DNA of 64,000 nt, taken from the NCBI RefSeq assembly GCF_035917415.1, contig NZ_CP109073.1, positions 3,246,501 through 3,310,500 of the forward strand, given 5' to 3'. Below the pieces are notes generated by a model. That model searched no databases. It saw only the letters and a program-made list of their open reading frames with translations, and was not told the origin of the DNA. Both the position numbers and the translations under genes were made by a program. The stretch is from Streptomyces sp. NBC_01803 (lineage in GTDB: Bacteria; Actinomycetota; Actinomycetes; Streptomycetales; Streptomycetaceae). Shown here in pieces: positions 9,817 through 18,545 of this stretch; the stretch's first letter is position 1, and every line of letters begins with the position of its first letter.

Positions 9817-11331
9817 TCAGTAGGAGAAGGCCATCGGCCGGTCGGAGTCCGTCCCGGGACCGTCGCCGCCGATCCGGGTCGGCGGGTTCAGGTCGGACTC
9901 GGTCAGCTCGGGCGGCCCGGCCTTGATGTACTTGACCATCAGCCGCGCCTCGATCACGGCGAGGGCGCCGTACAGCGAGGTGAAGACGAGCAGCGAGGTG
10001 ATGACCTCGCCCTGCGAGACACCGGGGGACACGGCCGCCGAGGTGCGCAGCAGGCCGTAGACCGCCCAGGGCTGGCGGCCGGTCTCGGTGAAGATCCAGC
10101 CCCAGGCGTTCGCGACGAGCGGGAAGAGCATGGTGAGCAGCGCCGCCCGCCAGCACCAGGTGGTCAGGACCGGGCCGAGCTCGTGGTCGCGGGTGAGGGC
10201 CAGGCGCGGCCGCTCGTCGGGGCCGGTGCGCAGCGCGGGCGCGAGCCACAGGCGGCGCCGGGTGAGCCAGAGCCCGGCCGCGCCCAGGGTCGCCGAGGCC
10301 ATGCCGAAGCCGATCATCCACCGGAAGCTCCAGTAGGCGAGCGGGATGTTGGGCCGGTAGTCGCCGGGGCCGTACTGCTCCTGGAGCGCCTCGTTCATGT
10401 CGTTGATGCCGGGCACGGCTTCGGAGAAGTTGTCGTGGGCGAGGAAGGAGAGCAGGCCGGGGACCTCGATGGCCACGGTGTTGTGGCCCTGCTCGACGTC
10501 GCCGACGGCGAAGAGGGAGAACGGCGCGGGTGCCTCGGTCTCCCACAGGGCCTCGGCGGAGGCCATCTTCATCGGCTGCTGTTCGTACATGATCTTGCCG
10601 AGCCGGTCGCCGGTGAACGCGGTGAGCAGGCCGGCGACGACCATCGTGATCAGGCCCACCCGCAGCGAGGTCCGCATGACGGCGATGTGCCGGCGGCGCA
10701 GCAGGTGGTAGGCGGCGACGCCGACCATGAAAGCGCCACCGGTCAGGAAGGCGGCGGTGATGGTGTGGCAGAACTGGGCGACGGCCGTGTTCTGCGTCAG
10801 CACCCGGAGGAAGTCGGTGAGCTCGGCCCGGCCGGTCTCCTCGTTGATCCGGTAGCCGACCGGATGCTGCATCCAGGAGTTGGCGGCCAGGATGAAGTAG
10901 GCCGACAGGACCGTGCCGGCGGCGACGGTCCAGATGGTGGCGAGGTGCAGCCTGGGCGGCAGCTTGTCCCAGCCGAAGATCCACAGGCCGATGAAGGTGG
11001 ACTCGAAGAAGAAGGCGATCAGCGCCTCGAAGGCCAGCGGAGCGCCGAAGACGTCACCGACGAAGCGGGAGTAGTCCGACCAGTTCATGCCGAACTGGAA
11101 CTCCTGGACGATGCCGGTGACCACGCCCATCGCGATGTTGATCAGGAAGAGCTTTCCCCAGAACTTGGTGGCCCGGAGGTACTTCTCGTCTCCGGTGCGG
11201 ACCCACGCCGTCTGGAGACCGGCGGTCAGGGAGGCCAGGGATATCGTCAGGGGAACGAAAAGGAAGTGGTAGACGGTGGTGATGCCGAACTGCCACCGCG
11301 CCAGGGTTTCCGGAGCGAGCGCGAGGTCCAC
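9817..11331 (-). CDS. cydA: Cytochrome bd ubiquinol/menaquinol oxidase subunit I
   Basis: Subunit I carries the three haems (b558, b595, d). The 504-residue reading begins at GTG 11331 (VDLALAPETLARWQFG), where conserved homology starts. The frame continues upstream to 11391, but that extension would run through the Rex operator and is rejected. Visible features are TTVYHFLFVP (His ligand in the first helix), GWDKLPPRLHLATIW, NSWMQHPVGY, the short Q-loop region around FLAHDNFSEAVPG, and SFRWMIGFGMAS. It is the first gene of cydABDC and is directly behind the Rex site, so it should be induced when the NADH/NAD+ ratio rises. Confidence 0.95.
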   Translation of the reverse strand: MDLALAPETLARWQFGITTVYHFLFVPLTISLASLTAGLQTAWVRTGDEKYLRATKFWGKLFLINIAMGVVTGIVQEFQFGMNWSDYSRFVGDVFGAPLAFEALIAFFFESTFIGLWIFGWDKLPPRLHLATIWTVAAGTVLSAYFILAANSWMQHPVGYRINEETGRAELTDFLRVLTQNTAVAQFCHTITAAFLTGGAFMVGVAAYHLLRRRHIAVMRTSLRVGLITMVVAGLLTAFTGDRLGKIMYEQQPMKMASAEALWETEAPAPFSLFAVGDVEQGHNTVAIEVPGLLSFLAHDNFSEAVPGINDMNEALQEQYGPGDYRPNIPLAYWSFRWMIGFGMASATLGAAGLWLTRRRLWLAPALRTGPDERPRLALTRDHELGPVLTTWCWRAALLTMLFPLVANAWGWIFTETGRQPWAVYGLLRTSAAVSPGVSQGEVITSLLVFTSLYGALAVIEARLMVKYIKAGPPELTESDLNPPTRIGGDGPGTDSDRPMAFSY

Positions 11332-11370
11332 GGTTTTTCTCTCTTCTCCGCGGGTGGTGCCGAGCGAGCT

Positions 11371-11386
11371 TGTGAACGTATTCACA
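11371..11386. promoter_or_regulatory. Rex operator (ROP) upstream of cydA
   Basis: TGTGAACGTATTCACA is a perfect 6-4-6 inverted repeat 40 bases upstream of the cydA start, matching the TGTGAA-N4-TTCACA operator bound by the NADH-sensing repressor Rex, which controls cydABCD in S. coelicolor. An extra half site, TTCACAAG, follows at 11387-11394, so the element may bind Rex in two registers. Confidence 0.9.
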
Positions 11387-11454
11387 TTCACAAGCCATTA
11401 TGACCCACGCCCCCACCCGACCCGTGGGCGGGGTGGGGAGCCAGGAGAAATCCC

Positions 11455-12585
11455 CTACCGGCCCTCGCGGAAGGCGGCGGCCACCCGCAGCAGGACGTCG
11501 TTCGCCTCCGGCTCGGCGACCGTGACCCGGACACCCTCCCCCGCGAACGGCCGGACCGTCACGCCCTCTCGCTCGCACGCCGTCGCGAACGCCGCCGCGT
11601 CCTCCCCCAGCCGCAGCCACACGAAGTTCCCCTGCGACCGCGGCACCGTCCACCCGCGCTCCGCCAACCCGGCCGTCACCCGCGCCCGCTCGGCCACCAG
11701 CGTGTCCACCCGCTCCAGCAGCGCCGCCTCCGCGCCCAGCGACGCGACCGCCGCGTCCTGCGCGATCTGGCTCACCCCGAACGGCACCGCCGTCTTGCGC
11801 AGCGCGGCGGCCACGGGCTCGTGCGCCACGGCGAAGCCGACCCGCAGCCCGGCCAGGCCGTACGCCTTGGAGAAGGTGCGCAGCACACACACGTTGGGCC
11901 GCTCCCGGTACAGCTCCACGCCGTCGGGCACCTCGCCGTCGCGCACGAACTCCCGGTACGCCTCGTCCAGCACCACCAGCACGTCCGAGGGCACCCGGTC
12001 CAGGAACCTCTCCAGCTCGGCCCGCCGGATCGCGGTGCCGGTCGGGTTGTTGGGGTTGCAGACGAAGATCAGCCGGGTCCGCTCGGTGACCGCGTCGGCC
12101 ATCGCCGGCAGGTCGTGCTCCTCGCTCGCCGTCAGCGGCACGCGCACCGAGGTGGCGCCGGAGACCTGGGTGATGATCGGATACGCCTCGAACGACCGCC
12201 AGGCGTACATCACCTCGTCGCCCGGCCCGGACGTGGCCTGGAGGAGCTGCTGGGCGACCCCGGCCGAGCCGGTGCCGACCGCGAGGTGGCTCACCGGCAC
12301 CGCGAAGTGCTCGGAGAGCGCGGCGAGCAGTCCGGAACAGGCCATGTCCGGGTAGCGGTTGAGCGAGCCCGCGGCGGCGACGGCCGACTCCAGGACCCCG
12401 GGGAGCGGAGGATATGGGTTCTCGTTCGAGGACAGCTTGAAGGATCCCGGACCCTCGGCGGCCGGGCGGCCCGGCGCGTAGGCGGGGATGCCCTCCAGCA
12501 CGGCGCGCAGCCGGGGACCGCCGGCCGGGGCGGTGGCCTGGGCAGTGGGCTGGGCGGGGACGGGGTGCTGAGAAGATGCGCTCAT
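11455..12585 (-). CDS. hisC: Histidinol-phosphate/aromatic aminotransferase (class I/II PLP)
   Basis: A 376-residue fold-type I PLP enzyme. [34 protein letters not shown] and [14 protein letters not shown] (Schiff-base Lys) are the HisC signature blocks, and the C-terminus has [10 protein letters not shown] in place of the usual RITIG(T) block. The family converts imidazole-acetol phosphate to histidinol phosphate; this type in Streptomyces stands outside the his operon and may also act on aromatic 2-oxo acids. The ATG at 12585 (MSASSQ) is preferred over a GTG three codons upstream. The N-terminal 20 residues are Pro/Ala-rich and unconserved. Exact substrate is inferred. Confidence 0.85.
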   Translation of the reverse strand: MSASSQHPVPAQPTAQATAPAGGPRLRAVLEGIPAYAPGRPAAEGPGSFKLSSNENPYPPLPGVLESAVAAAGSLNRYPDMACSGLLAALSEHFAVPVSHLAVGTGSAGVAQQLLQATSGPGDEVMYAWRSFEAYPIITQVSGATSVRVPLTASEEHDLPAMADAVTERTRLIFVCNPNNPTGTAIRRAELERFLDRVPSDVLVVLDEAYREFVRDGEVPDGVELYRERPNVCVLRTFSKAYGLAGLRVGFAVAHEPVAAALRKTAVPFGVSQIAQDAAVASLGAEAALLERVDTLVAERARVTAGLAERGWTVPRSQGNFVWLRLGEDAAAFATACEREGVTVRPFAGEGVRVTVAEPEANDVLLRVAAAFREGR

Positions 12586-12891
12586 TTCGCACACCCTAGA
12601 AGCAACGCGCGAGCCGGGCGTAACCCCGGGGCGTGGCGGCTCGCATTAGGTGGCGCACGCCCCTGGCGGGCGCCCTGGCGCGCTACCCCCGTGGGGGTGA
12701 GGACGCGCCCGTTGAATTCGGTGCGGCCCTGCGCGGCAGGCGCTCGTGCATCGCTTCTGTGCCGGGTCCACGGCCCCGATCGCCTTCCAAACCATGGCCC
12801 GACGGCCCGCCGACCATGCAAAAACGTACTCCCACCGGAGCGTCCGGAAGCCGCCCTAGGTACGCCCGGCCGGGCCTACGATCAGGTCGCC
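12586..12891. other. Divergent intergenic region between hisC and the LacI-family gene
   Basis: About 306 bases with no gene I can support. It must hold the two divergent promoters. The only structured element seen is TACCCCCGTGGGGGTGA (12684-12700), with 6-base arms ACCCCC/GGGGGT around two bases. It could be an operator or a short hairpin. No binding protein can be named. Confidence 0.4.
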
Positions 12892-14016
12892 ATGACAGCA
12901 GCGAAGCATCAGGTGACCCGGACTTCCGGTCGCCGAACTAGCGGGCGGGCCGGCATCCGGGATGTCGCCGCGGCTGCCGGTGTCTCGATCACGACTGTCT
13001 CCGACGCGCTCAACGGCAAGGGGCGGCTGCCGGAAGCCACCCGCCGCCATGTCCGCACCGTCGCCGACCGCCTGGGCTACCGACCCTCCGCCGCCGCCCG
13101 AACCCTGCGCACCGGCAAGTCCGGGCTGATCGGCCTGACGGTGACGACCTACGGCGAAGAACCGTTCACCTTCACCGAGTTCGCCTACTTCGCGGAGATG
13201 GCCCGGGCCGCCACCTCCGCCGCCCTGGCCCGGGGCTACGCACTGGTCATCCTGCCCGCCGCCTCCCAGCACCGCGACTTCGACGTCTGGTCGAACGTCG
13301 CCCTCGACGGCACCGTCGTCATCGATCCCGCCGACAACGACCCGGTCGTCACCGAGCTGGTCCGCCAGGGCATTCCCGTGGTCTCCGACGGCAGGCCGGG
13401 CGGCAGTCTGCCCGTCACCGCCTGGGTGGACAACGATCACGAGGCCGCCGTCACCGGACTGCTCGACCATCTCGCCGCCGCCGGCGCCCGCCGCATCGGA
13501 CTGCTGACCGGCACCAGCACCGATACGTACACCCGCCTGTCCACCACCGCCTACCTCAACTGGTGCGAGCGCGCCGGCCAGCACCCGGTCTACGAGGCGT
13601 ACCCGGCGCACGACCCGTGCGCCAGCGCCGTCGCCGCCGACCGGCTGCTGGCCCGCCCCGACCGGCCCGACGCGGTCTACGGGCTCTTCGACCCCAACGG
13701 CACCGACCTGCTGGCCGCCGCCCGCCGCTACGGCCTGCGCGTCCCCGACGACCTGCTCGTCGTCTGTTGCAGCGAGTCCAGCGTCTACGCCACCACCGAG
13801 CCGCCCATCACCACCCTCTCCCTCAAGCCGGGCCGCATCGGCACCACCGTGATCCAGCTCCTCATCGACGCCATCGAGGGGCCCCCCGGCAGGCCGCAGG
13901 GTCAGCAGGTGATGCCCACCGAGCTCATCGTCCGCGCCTCTTCGCACCGCCCGCCGCACGTCCGTGCACCCGCCACGGTGTCGGCTCCGCGTACCCCCCC
14001 TGCCACTGACCAGTAG
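12892..14016 (+). CDS. LacI/GalR-family transcriptional regulator
   Basis: The 374-residue product starts at ATG 12892. An N-terminal helix-turn-helix (GIRDVAAAAGVSITTVSDAL, then DRLGYRPSAAARTLRTG, the hinge helix) is followed by a periplasmic-binding-protein-like effector domain. The effector domain includes IPVVSDGRPGG, RRIGLLTG, YGLFDPNGTDLLAAA and the late TEPPITTLSLKPGRIG block. A basic leader of about 28 residues precedes the HTH. It probably represses or activates sugar or nucleoside genes, but no such genes are adjacent, so its regulon is elsewhere or it only regulates itself and hisC. Ligand unknown. Confidence 0.88.
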   Translation: MTAAKHQVTRTSGRRTSGRAGIRDVAAAAGVSITTVSDALNGKGRLPEATRRHVRTVADRLGYRPSAAARTLRTGKSGLIGLTVTTYGEEPFTFTEFAYFAEMARAATSAALARGYALVILPAASQHRDFDVWSNVALDGTVVIDPADNDPVVTELVRQGIPVVSDGRPGGSLPVTAWVDNDHEAAVTGLLDHLAAAGARRIGLLTGTSTDTYTRLSTTAYLNWCERAGQHPVYEAYPAHDPCASAVAADRLLARPDRPDAVYGLFDPNGTDLLAAARRYGLRVPDDLLVVCCSESSVYATTEPPITTLSLKPGRIGTTVIQLLIDAIEGPPGRPQGQQVMPTELIVRASSHRPPHVRAPATVSAPRTPPATDQ

Positions 14017-14195
14017 GTTCGGGTAGACAGGTAGGCGGCAGCCGAAGGCAGTGCCGCCTGGGCCGGAAGTGAAAGTCAGGCCCCGGATGCCTCACAACCG
14101 GGCGCCGGGATTCCTATGATGGGCGAATGGCACGGCGATCCCGCCCGTCGGGCAGGTCGCAGAGCTGAAGGCGGCGCGTAGTGGTGGAGGGGTCG

Positions 14196-15233
14196 ATGAC
14201 TCAGGGGGCCGGTCAGGGACCGGACGTATGGCACGGCGCGCAGCCGGGCGTGCCCGCCCCAGGCGCGCCCGCTCCGCAGGCGCCGGACGTCTACTCTCCG
14301 ACATTGCCGGACCTGCCGATGCCGACCGTCCCGCCCCCGCCTCCGTCCCCGCCGCCGGTCCCGGCGCCCGGGGACGCCGGCGCCGCGCTCGACGGAACGG
14401 GCCCGCTCTACGTCGTCGGTGACGTGCACGGATATCTGGACGAGCTGCGCTCCGCCCTGCGCGAGGCCGGTCTGACCGACGAGAACGACGGCTGGGCCGC
14501 GGGCACCGCCCGGCTGTGGTTCCTCGGGGACTTCACGGACCGGGGCCCGGACGGGGTCGGCGTGCTCGACCTGGTGATGCGGCTGTCCGCGGAGGCCGCC
14601 GCCGCCGGCGGGTACTGCAAGGCACTGCTCGGCAATCACGAGCTGCTGCTGATCGGCGCGAGCCGGTTCACCGACACCCCGGTGGACTCCGCCGCGGGCA
14701 CCGCCTCCTTCCAGGCGGCCTGGCTGCTCAACGGCGGCCAGCGCAGCGACATGGAGCGCTTGCGGGATCACCACATCCAGTGGATGTCCCGGCTGGACTC
14801 GATGGCCCTGGCCGACGGCCATCTGCTGCTGCACTCCGACACCACCGCGTACCTCGACTACGGCAGCACGATCGACGACGTCAACGACTCGATCTGGCAG
14901 GCCCTCCAGCGCAACGACGTGGAGGTGACCTGGGATCTCTTCCGCAAGTTCACCAAGCGTTTCGCCTTCCGCGACGGGGAGACCGGCCCGCTGGCGGTGC
15001 GGGAGCTGCTCGACACCTACGGCGGCAAGCGTGTCGTGCACGGCCACAGCCCGATCCCGTACCTCACCGGGGAGAACGGCGCGGACGCCGACGCGGCGGG
15101 CGGCTCCGGGGCGGACGCCGCGCCGCGCGTGGACGGGCCGCACGTGTACGCCGATTCGCTCGCCATCGCGATGGACGGCGGTGTCACCATGGCCGGGAAG
15201 CTGTTGGTGGCCCGGCTGCCGCTGCCCGAATGA
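14196..15233 (+). CDS. Calcineurin-like metallophosphoesterase (PPP family)
   Basis: A 345-residue protein with the PPP phosphatase motifs in order: GDVHG (about residue 75), GDFTDRG, GNHE and later HGHSPIPY, which supply the binuclear metal site. These enzymes hydrolyse phosphoserine/threonine or small phosphomonoesters. The first 60 residues are Pro/Ala-rich and probably disordered. ATG 14196 is chosen over GTG 14181 because GGAGG lies six bases upstream. A TATGAT hexamer at 14121-14126 is a candidate -10 box. Physiological substrate unknown. Confidence 0.82.
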   Translation: MTQGAGQGPDVWHGAQPGVPAPGAPAPQAPDVYSPTLPDLPMPTVPPPPPSPPPVPAPGDAGAALDGTGPLYVVGDVHGYLDELRSALREAGLTDENDGWAAGTARLWFLGDFTDRGPDGVGVLDLVMRLSAEAAAAGGYCKALLGNHELLLIGASRFTDTPVDSAAGTASFQAAWLLNGGQRSDMERLRDHHIQWMSRLDSMALADGHLLLHSDTTAYLDYGSTIDDVNDSIWQALQRNDVEVTWDLFRKFTKRFAFRDGETGPLAVRELLDTYGGKRVVHGHSPIPYLTGENGADADAAGGSGADAAPRVDGPHVYADSLAIAMDGGVTMAGKLLVARLPLPE

Positions 15234-15243
15234 CGCGAACCGC

Positions 15244-15271
15244 TGTCGGGTGTCGGGTGTCGGGTGTCGGG
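15244..15271. repeat. Four tandem TGTCGGG heptamers
   Basis: Four exact, head-to-tail copies of TGTCGGG directly after the phosphatase stop codon, ahead of the next gene. Slippage-prone microsatellite; no function is suggested by the sequence. Confidence 0.9.
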
Positions 15272-15379
15272 TCGACAGATTCCGGTAATTCCCTGTCATA
15301 AAACGCGGATGCGTCCTACCATCGGGGTCCGCTCATCACCTGGTTGCCGTTGAAGGCTCTGGGGACTGGGGAAACGCTT

Positions 15380-16069
15380 ATGAACAGCCCTGATGGTTTG
15401 GTCGGCTTGGCCGCCGAGGACCGTGCCGAAGTCGAGCGGATCCTCGACGAGACCCTGCTGACCGTCCGGCTCACGTCGGGTGTCGACCGTTCCGACATCG
15501 ACCGCCTCCGCGCGCTGGCCCTCGGCGCGCTGCCCACGATCGCCTCCGCCGCCGACGCCGAGTACCGGCGGTACGCCTGGCTGCGGGAGGAGTCCCGCGC
15601 CGGGCGGCCCCGGGAGGCGGACGGCGCCGGAGCCGCGACCGTCGTCTTCGTGCTGGTGCCGGTGCTGGCCGCGATCGCCGCCGTCGTCTTCCTGCTGCTC
15701 GGCTACGTGCTGGGCGTGACCGGATCCGAGCCCACGATCGCCCAGCCGATGCGGCAGGCGGGCTGGGTGTTCGCCGCGGTGGCCGGGGCGGGCGCGGTGT
15801 TCGCCGCCGCCGGTCTGGTGGTGGCTGCCGTCCGCAACGGCGCGTCCACCGTGCCCGTGCCCACGGACGAGCCGGCCCGCGCTCGCGAGGAGTGGCACCG
15901 CGCGCTGCACGACCGGGGGATCGCGCCGTTCCTGCGCGAGCACGCCGCCCGAGTGCCCGAGGGGCGGCGCGCGGGCGCGTCGCGGACCGGGTTCTCCAGC
16001 CCGCGCTTCAGCAGCCCGCGCTTCTCCAGCCCGGCCGAGGGGGGCGCCGACCGCGACGCGCGCCGTTAG
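15380..16069 (+). CDS. Conserved actinobacterial two-helix membrane protein of unknown function
   Basis: The 229-residue protein starts at ATG 15380, after GGGGA at about 15367. The N-terminal 90 residues are a soluble, charged, helical segment (AAEDRAEVERILDETLLTVRL), followed by two strongly hydrophobic helices (VVFVLVPVLAAIAAVVFLLL and WVFAAVAGAGAVFAAAGLVV) separated by a loop of about 25 residues. A charged tail ends in repeated FSSPRFSSP units. I do not recognise a domain. The repeated C-terminal FSSPR is encoded by a duplicated segment at 15994-16032. Confidence 0.7.
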   Translation: MNSPDGLVGLAAEDRAEVERILDETLLTVRLTSGVDRSDIDRLRALALGALPTIASAADAEYRRYAWLREESRAGRPREADGAGAATVVFVLVPVLAAIAAVVFLLLGYVLGVTGSEPTIAQPMRQAGWVFAAVAGAGAVFAAAGLVVAAVRNGASTVPVPTDEPARAREEWHRALHDRGIAPFLREHAARVPEGRRAGASRTGFSSPRFSSPRFSSPAEGGADRDARR

Positions 16070-16085
16070 GGCCTGGGGCCCGTCG

Positions 16086-16358
16086 TCACGAAGGCCGCCC
16101 TGACTTCGACGCCGGGCACGCACGCTCGCCGCGTCGCCGCCGCCCCCGGTCCTCCCGGTCCTCCCGGTCCTCCCGGTCCTCCCGGTCCTCCCGGTCCTCC
16201 TGGGCACGCGGGGAGAGCGTCTGTTCGCCGTCACGGACGACCGTGGACTTTCTCACCAGCGGATCCACCTGGGCCGCGGAGCTGCCCGTGTTGCCTGAGC
16301 GCTCATGCCCGCTCCGGAGGGCGGGCTTCGTGGCTGCCGCAGCCGGCACCCCGATCAC
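16086..16358 (-). CDS. Doubtful small ORF with an EDR tandem repeat
   Basis: A 90-codon frame from ATG 16358 with about 85% G/C at third positions, so it could be coding, but it has no good ribosome-binding site and matches no family I know. Its centre is a run of EDR triplets translated from a 9-base DNA repeat. It fills part of the 470-base interval between the membrane protein and the HAD gene. The interval may equally be untranslated. Confidence 0.2.
   Translation of the reverse strand: MIGVPAAAATKPALRSGHERSGNTGSSAAQVDPLVRKSTVVRDGEQTLSPRAQEDREDREDREDREDREDRGRRRRGERACPASKSGRPS
16148..16201. repeat. Six tandem 9-base units GGTCCTCCC
   Basis: Five perfect copies and one copy with a single change, head to tail. 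Nine-base periodicity keeps any reading frame, which is usual for expanding repeats in coding sequence, though no certain gene is present. Confidence 0.9.
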
Positions 16359-16539
16359 GTCCCCGACCTTGCGGAAATCGGTCCGCTAGCCGGGGCTACC
16401 AGGGTGTTGGTGTGCCCACGGCCCCCAGACTCCGTCCGGGTGACCCCACGCGTCCGAGGACGATCCCGCGCCTTCCGATCGCACGCACCAGACGCCGTGG
16501 GCGGCCGGATACCCCTGTGAAGACGGCCTCCGGAACACC

Positions 16540-17370
16540 CTAGAACCGGTCCGCCAGCAGCTCCTCGATGACGGCGGCGACGCCGTCCTCCTCGTTGGAC
16601 GCGGCGTGCCGGGGGATCGCGGCGAGGACCGCCGGGTGGGCGTTGGCCATGGCGTACGCGGTGCCCGCCCACCGGAGCATCTCCAGGTCGTTGGGCATGT
16701 CCCCGAACGCCACCACCTCGTCCGGCCGGATGCCGTACCGGCGGCAGCGGGCGGCCAGGGTGCGGGCCTTGGTGACGCCGGGCGCGCTGATCTCCAGCAG
16801 TGCCGTCGGGCTGGACCGGGTGAACTCGCCGTGTTCGCCTGCCACTTCGCGCCCCAGAGCCAGGAACTCGTCGGGGTCCATGGCGTGGTGGTGGGCGAGC
16901 AGCTTCAGGATCGGCAGGCCGCGGAGCGCCGGGCCGGGCTCCAGCAGCTTCTCCACGGGCGCGACGACCGCTATCGGCTCGAAGCCGGCCGGCGGGTATC
17001 CCGGCTCGTGGTGGAAGCCGGCGGTCCGCTCGACCGCGAAGCTCACGCCGGGCGCGACCCGGCGCAGCGCGTGCACGATGGCCAGCGCGTTCTCCCGCAG
17101 CAGCGGGCGGGTCTCGATCAGCTCGCCGCCGCGGTGCAGGTCGACCACGGCCGCGCCGTTGCCGCAGATGGCCAGGCCGTGGCCGTGCACGTGTTCCCGG
17201 ACGACCGCCATCCAGCGGGCCGGGCGGCCGGTCACGAAGATCACCTGGAGGCCGGCGGCCTCGGCCGCCGCGAGGGCGGCCACGGTGCGCGGCGACACCG
17301 TCGCGCCGGAGCGCAGCAGTGTGCCGTCGAGGTCGGTCGCGATCAAACGCGGCGGGGGGAGCGGGGCCAC
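16540..17370 (-). CDS. HAD-superfamily hydrolase, Cof/subfamily IIB
   Basis: A 276-residue sugar-phosphatase-like HAD enzyme. [10 protein letters not shown] is the nucleophile motif (DxDGT), VTGRPARW is motif II, and [12 protein letters not shown] is motif IV with the Mg2+-binding acidic pair. The long segment between motifs II and III is the C2B cap that gives substrate specificity. The GTG at 17370 is used. A second, clearly related enzyme lies at 24468-25334 in this window. It probably dephosphorylates a small phosphorylated metabolite; which one cannot be deduced. Confidence 0.87.
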   Translation of the reverse strand: MAPLPPPRLIATDLDGTLLRSGATVSPRTVAALAAAEAAGLQVIFVTGRPARWMAVVREHVHGHGLAICGNGAAVVDLHRGGELIETRPLLRENALAIVHALRRVAPGVSFAVERTAGFHHEPGYPPAGFEPIAVVAPVEKLLEPGPALRGLPILKLLAHHHAMDPDEFLALGREVAGEHGEFTRSSPTALLEISAPGVTKARTLAARCRRYGIRPDEVVAFGDMPNDLEMLRWAGTAYAMANAHPAVLAAIPRHAASNEEDGVAAVIEELLADRF

Positions 17371-17499
17371 GATCAGTCAGCATAGGTCCGCGCGCACACC
17401 AGTGCGGGGGCGCACCCGGACGGGAGCACTCCGCCGGTTCCCGGCCGCTTCCGCCGAAGCGGTCCAAATGCGCCGGGATTGGGCTTACCCTTTCTGCCC

Positions 17500-18453
17500 A
17501 TGGCTGTTTCTCCCGAGCTGCCGCTGCGGCTGTCCACCGTGATCCTTCCCGTCCACCGCTGGGCGGAGGGCGGCCGGAGAATCTGGCGGCAGGCCGAGGA
17601 GCTCGGTTTCCACGCGGCCTACACCTACGACCACCTCACCTGGCGAAGCTTCCGCGACCAGACGTGGTTCGGCGCGGTCCCCACCCTGACGGCCGCCGCG
17701 GCGGTGACCGAGCGGATCAGGCTCGGCACCCTGGTCACCTCGCCCAACTTCCGGCACCCGGTGACCCTGGCCAAGGAGCTGATCACGCTGGACGACGTGT
17801 CCGGCGGGCGCGTCACGCTGGGCATCGGCTCCGGCGGCACCGGCTTCGACGCGACGGCGCTGGGCAACGAGGTCTGGCCGCCGCGCGAACGGGCCGACCG
17901 CTTCGAGGAGTTCGTGCGGCTGCTGGACCGGCTGCTGAGTGAGGGCGGCGCCCCGACCGGGGTGGGGGCGGGCGGCGTGTCGTATCAGGGCGAGTTCTAC
18001 TCGGCGCACGAGGTCCGCAACATCCCCGGCTGTGCGCAGCGCCCCCGGCTGCCGTTCGCCGTGGCCGCCACCGGGCGGCGCGGGATGCGGCTGGCCGCCC
18101 GGCACGGGCAGGCGTGGGTGACGACCGGCGACCCGGCGACGTTCGACGGGACCGCCGCCGACTTCCTGGTCGGGCTGGCGCGGCAGACCGAGCGGCTGGA
18201 CAGCGTGTGCGAGGAGGCCGGCCGCGAGCCGGGCGGCCTCGGGCGCATCCTGCTCGACTCCAGCCTGACGCCGGAGGGCGTCTCCCCGCTGGCCTCGGTC
18301 GCCGCGTTCGTGGACTACGCCGGATCGGTCGCGGCGCTGGGCTTCACCGAGCTGGTGCTGCACTGGCCGATCCCGGACTCGGTCTTCGCGGCGGACCAGG
18401 ACGTCTTCGAGCGGATCGTGACCGAGGGCCTTCCCCAGCTCGCGCGGCCCTGA
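17500..18453 (+). CDS. LLM-class (luciferase-like) flavin/F420-dependent oxidoreductase
   Basis: A 317-residue TIM-barrel protein of the bacterial luciferase superfamily. AYTYDHLTWRSF, RIRLGTLVTSPNFRHPVTLAKE, LDDVSGGRVTLGIGSGG (cofactor phosphate loop) and RLPFAVAATGRRGMRLAARH are the family blocks. Many such actinobacterial enzymes use F420 rather than FMN; the sequence alone does not decide. Start at ATG 17500 is supported by conservation beginning at LPLRLSTVILP; little 5' leader is visible, so the mRNA may be nearly leaderless. Reaction unknown. Confidence 0.85.
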   Translation: MAVSPELPLRLSTVILPVHRWAEGGRRIWRQAEELGFHAAYTYDHLTWRSFRDQTWFGAVPTLTAAAAVTERIRLGTLVTSPNFRHPVTLAKELITLDDVSGGRVTLGIGSGGTGFDATALGNEVWPPRERADRFEEFVRLLDRLLSEGGAPTGVGAGGVSYQGEFYSAHEVRNIPGCAQRPRLPFAVAATGRRGMRLAARHGQAWVTTGDPATFDGTAADFLVGLARQTERLDSVCEEAGREPGGLGRILLDSSLTPEGVSPLASVAAFVDYAGSVAALGFTELVLHWPIPDSVFAADQDVFERIVTEGLPQLARP

Positions 18454-18545
18454 CTCCGGCGTCCGCGTCCCCTTAGGGGAACGCCGGCCACCTCGCTACC
18501 AAAGTGTGACGCGCCCCGCGTCCCGCGCCGACTAGCGTCACCGGG

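Noticed and set aside
11332..11391. N-terminal extension of CydA to GTG/ATG codons near 11391
   Set aside because: It would translate through the Rex operator and has no similarity to CydA; homologous sequence begins at VDLALAPETLARWQFG.
12684..12700. C/G-rich palindrome as a CsoR-type copper operator
   Set aside because: The arms are homopolymeric C/G runs, common by chance at this base composition, and neither neighbour is a copper gene.
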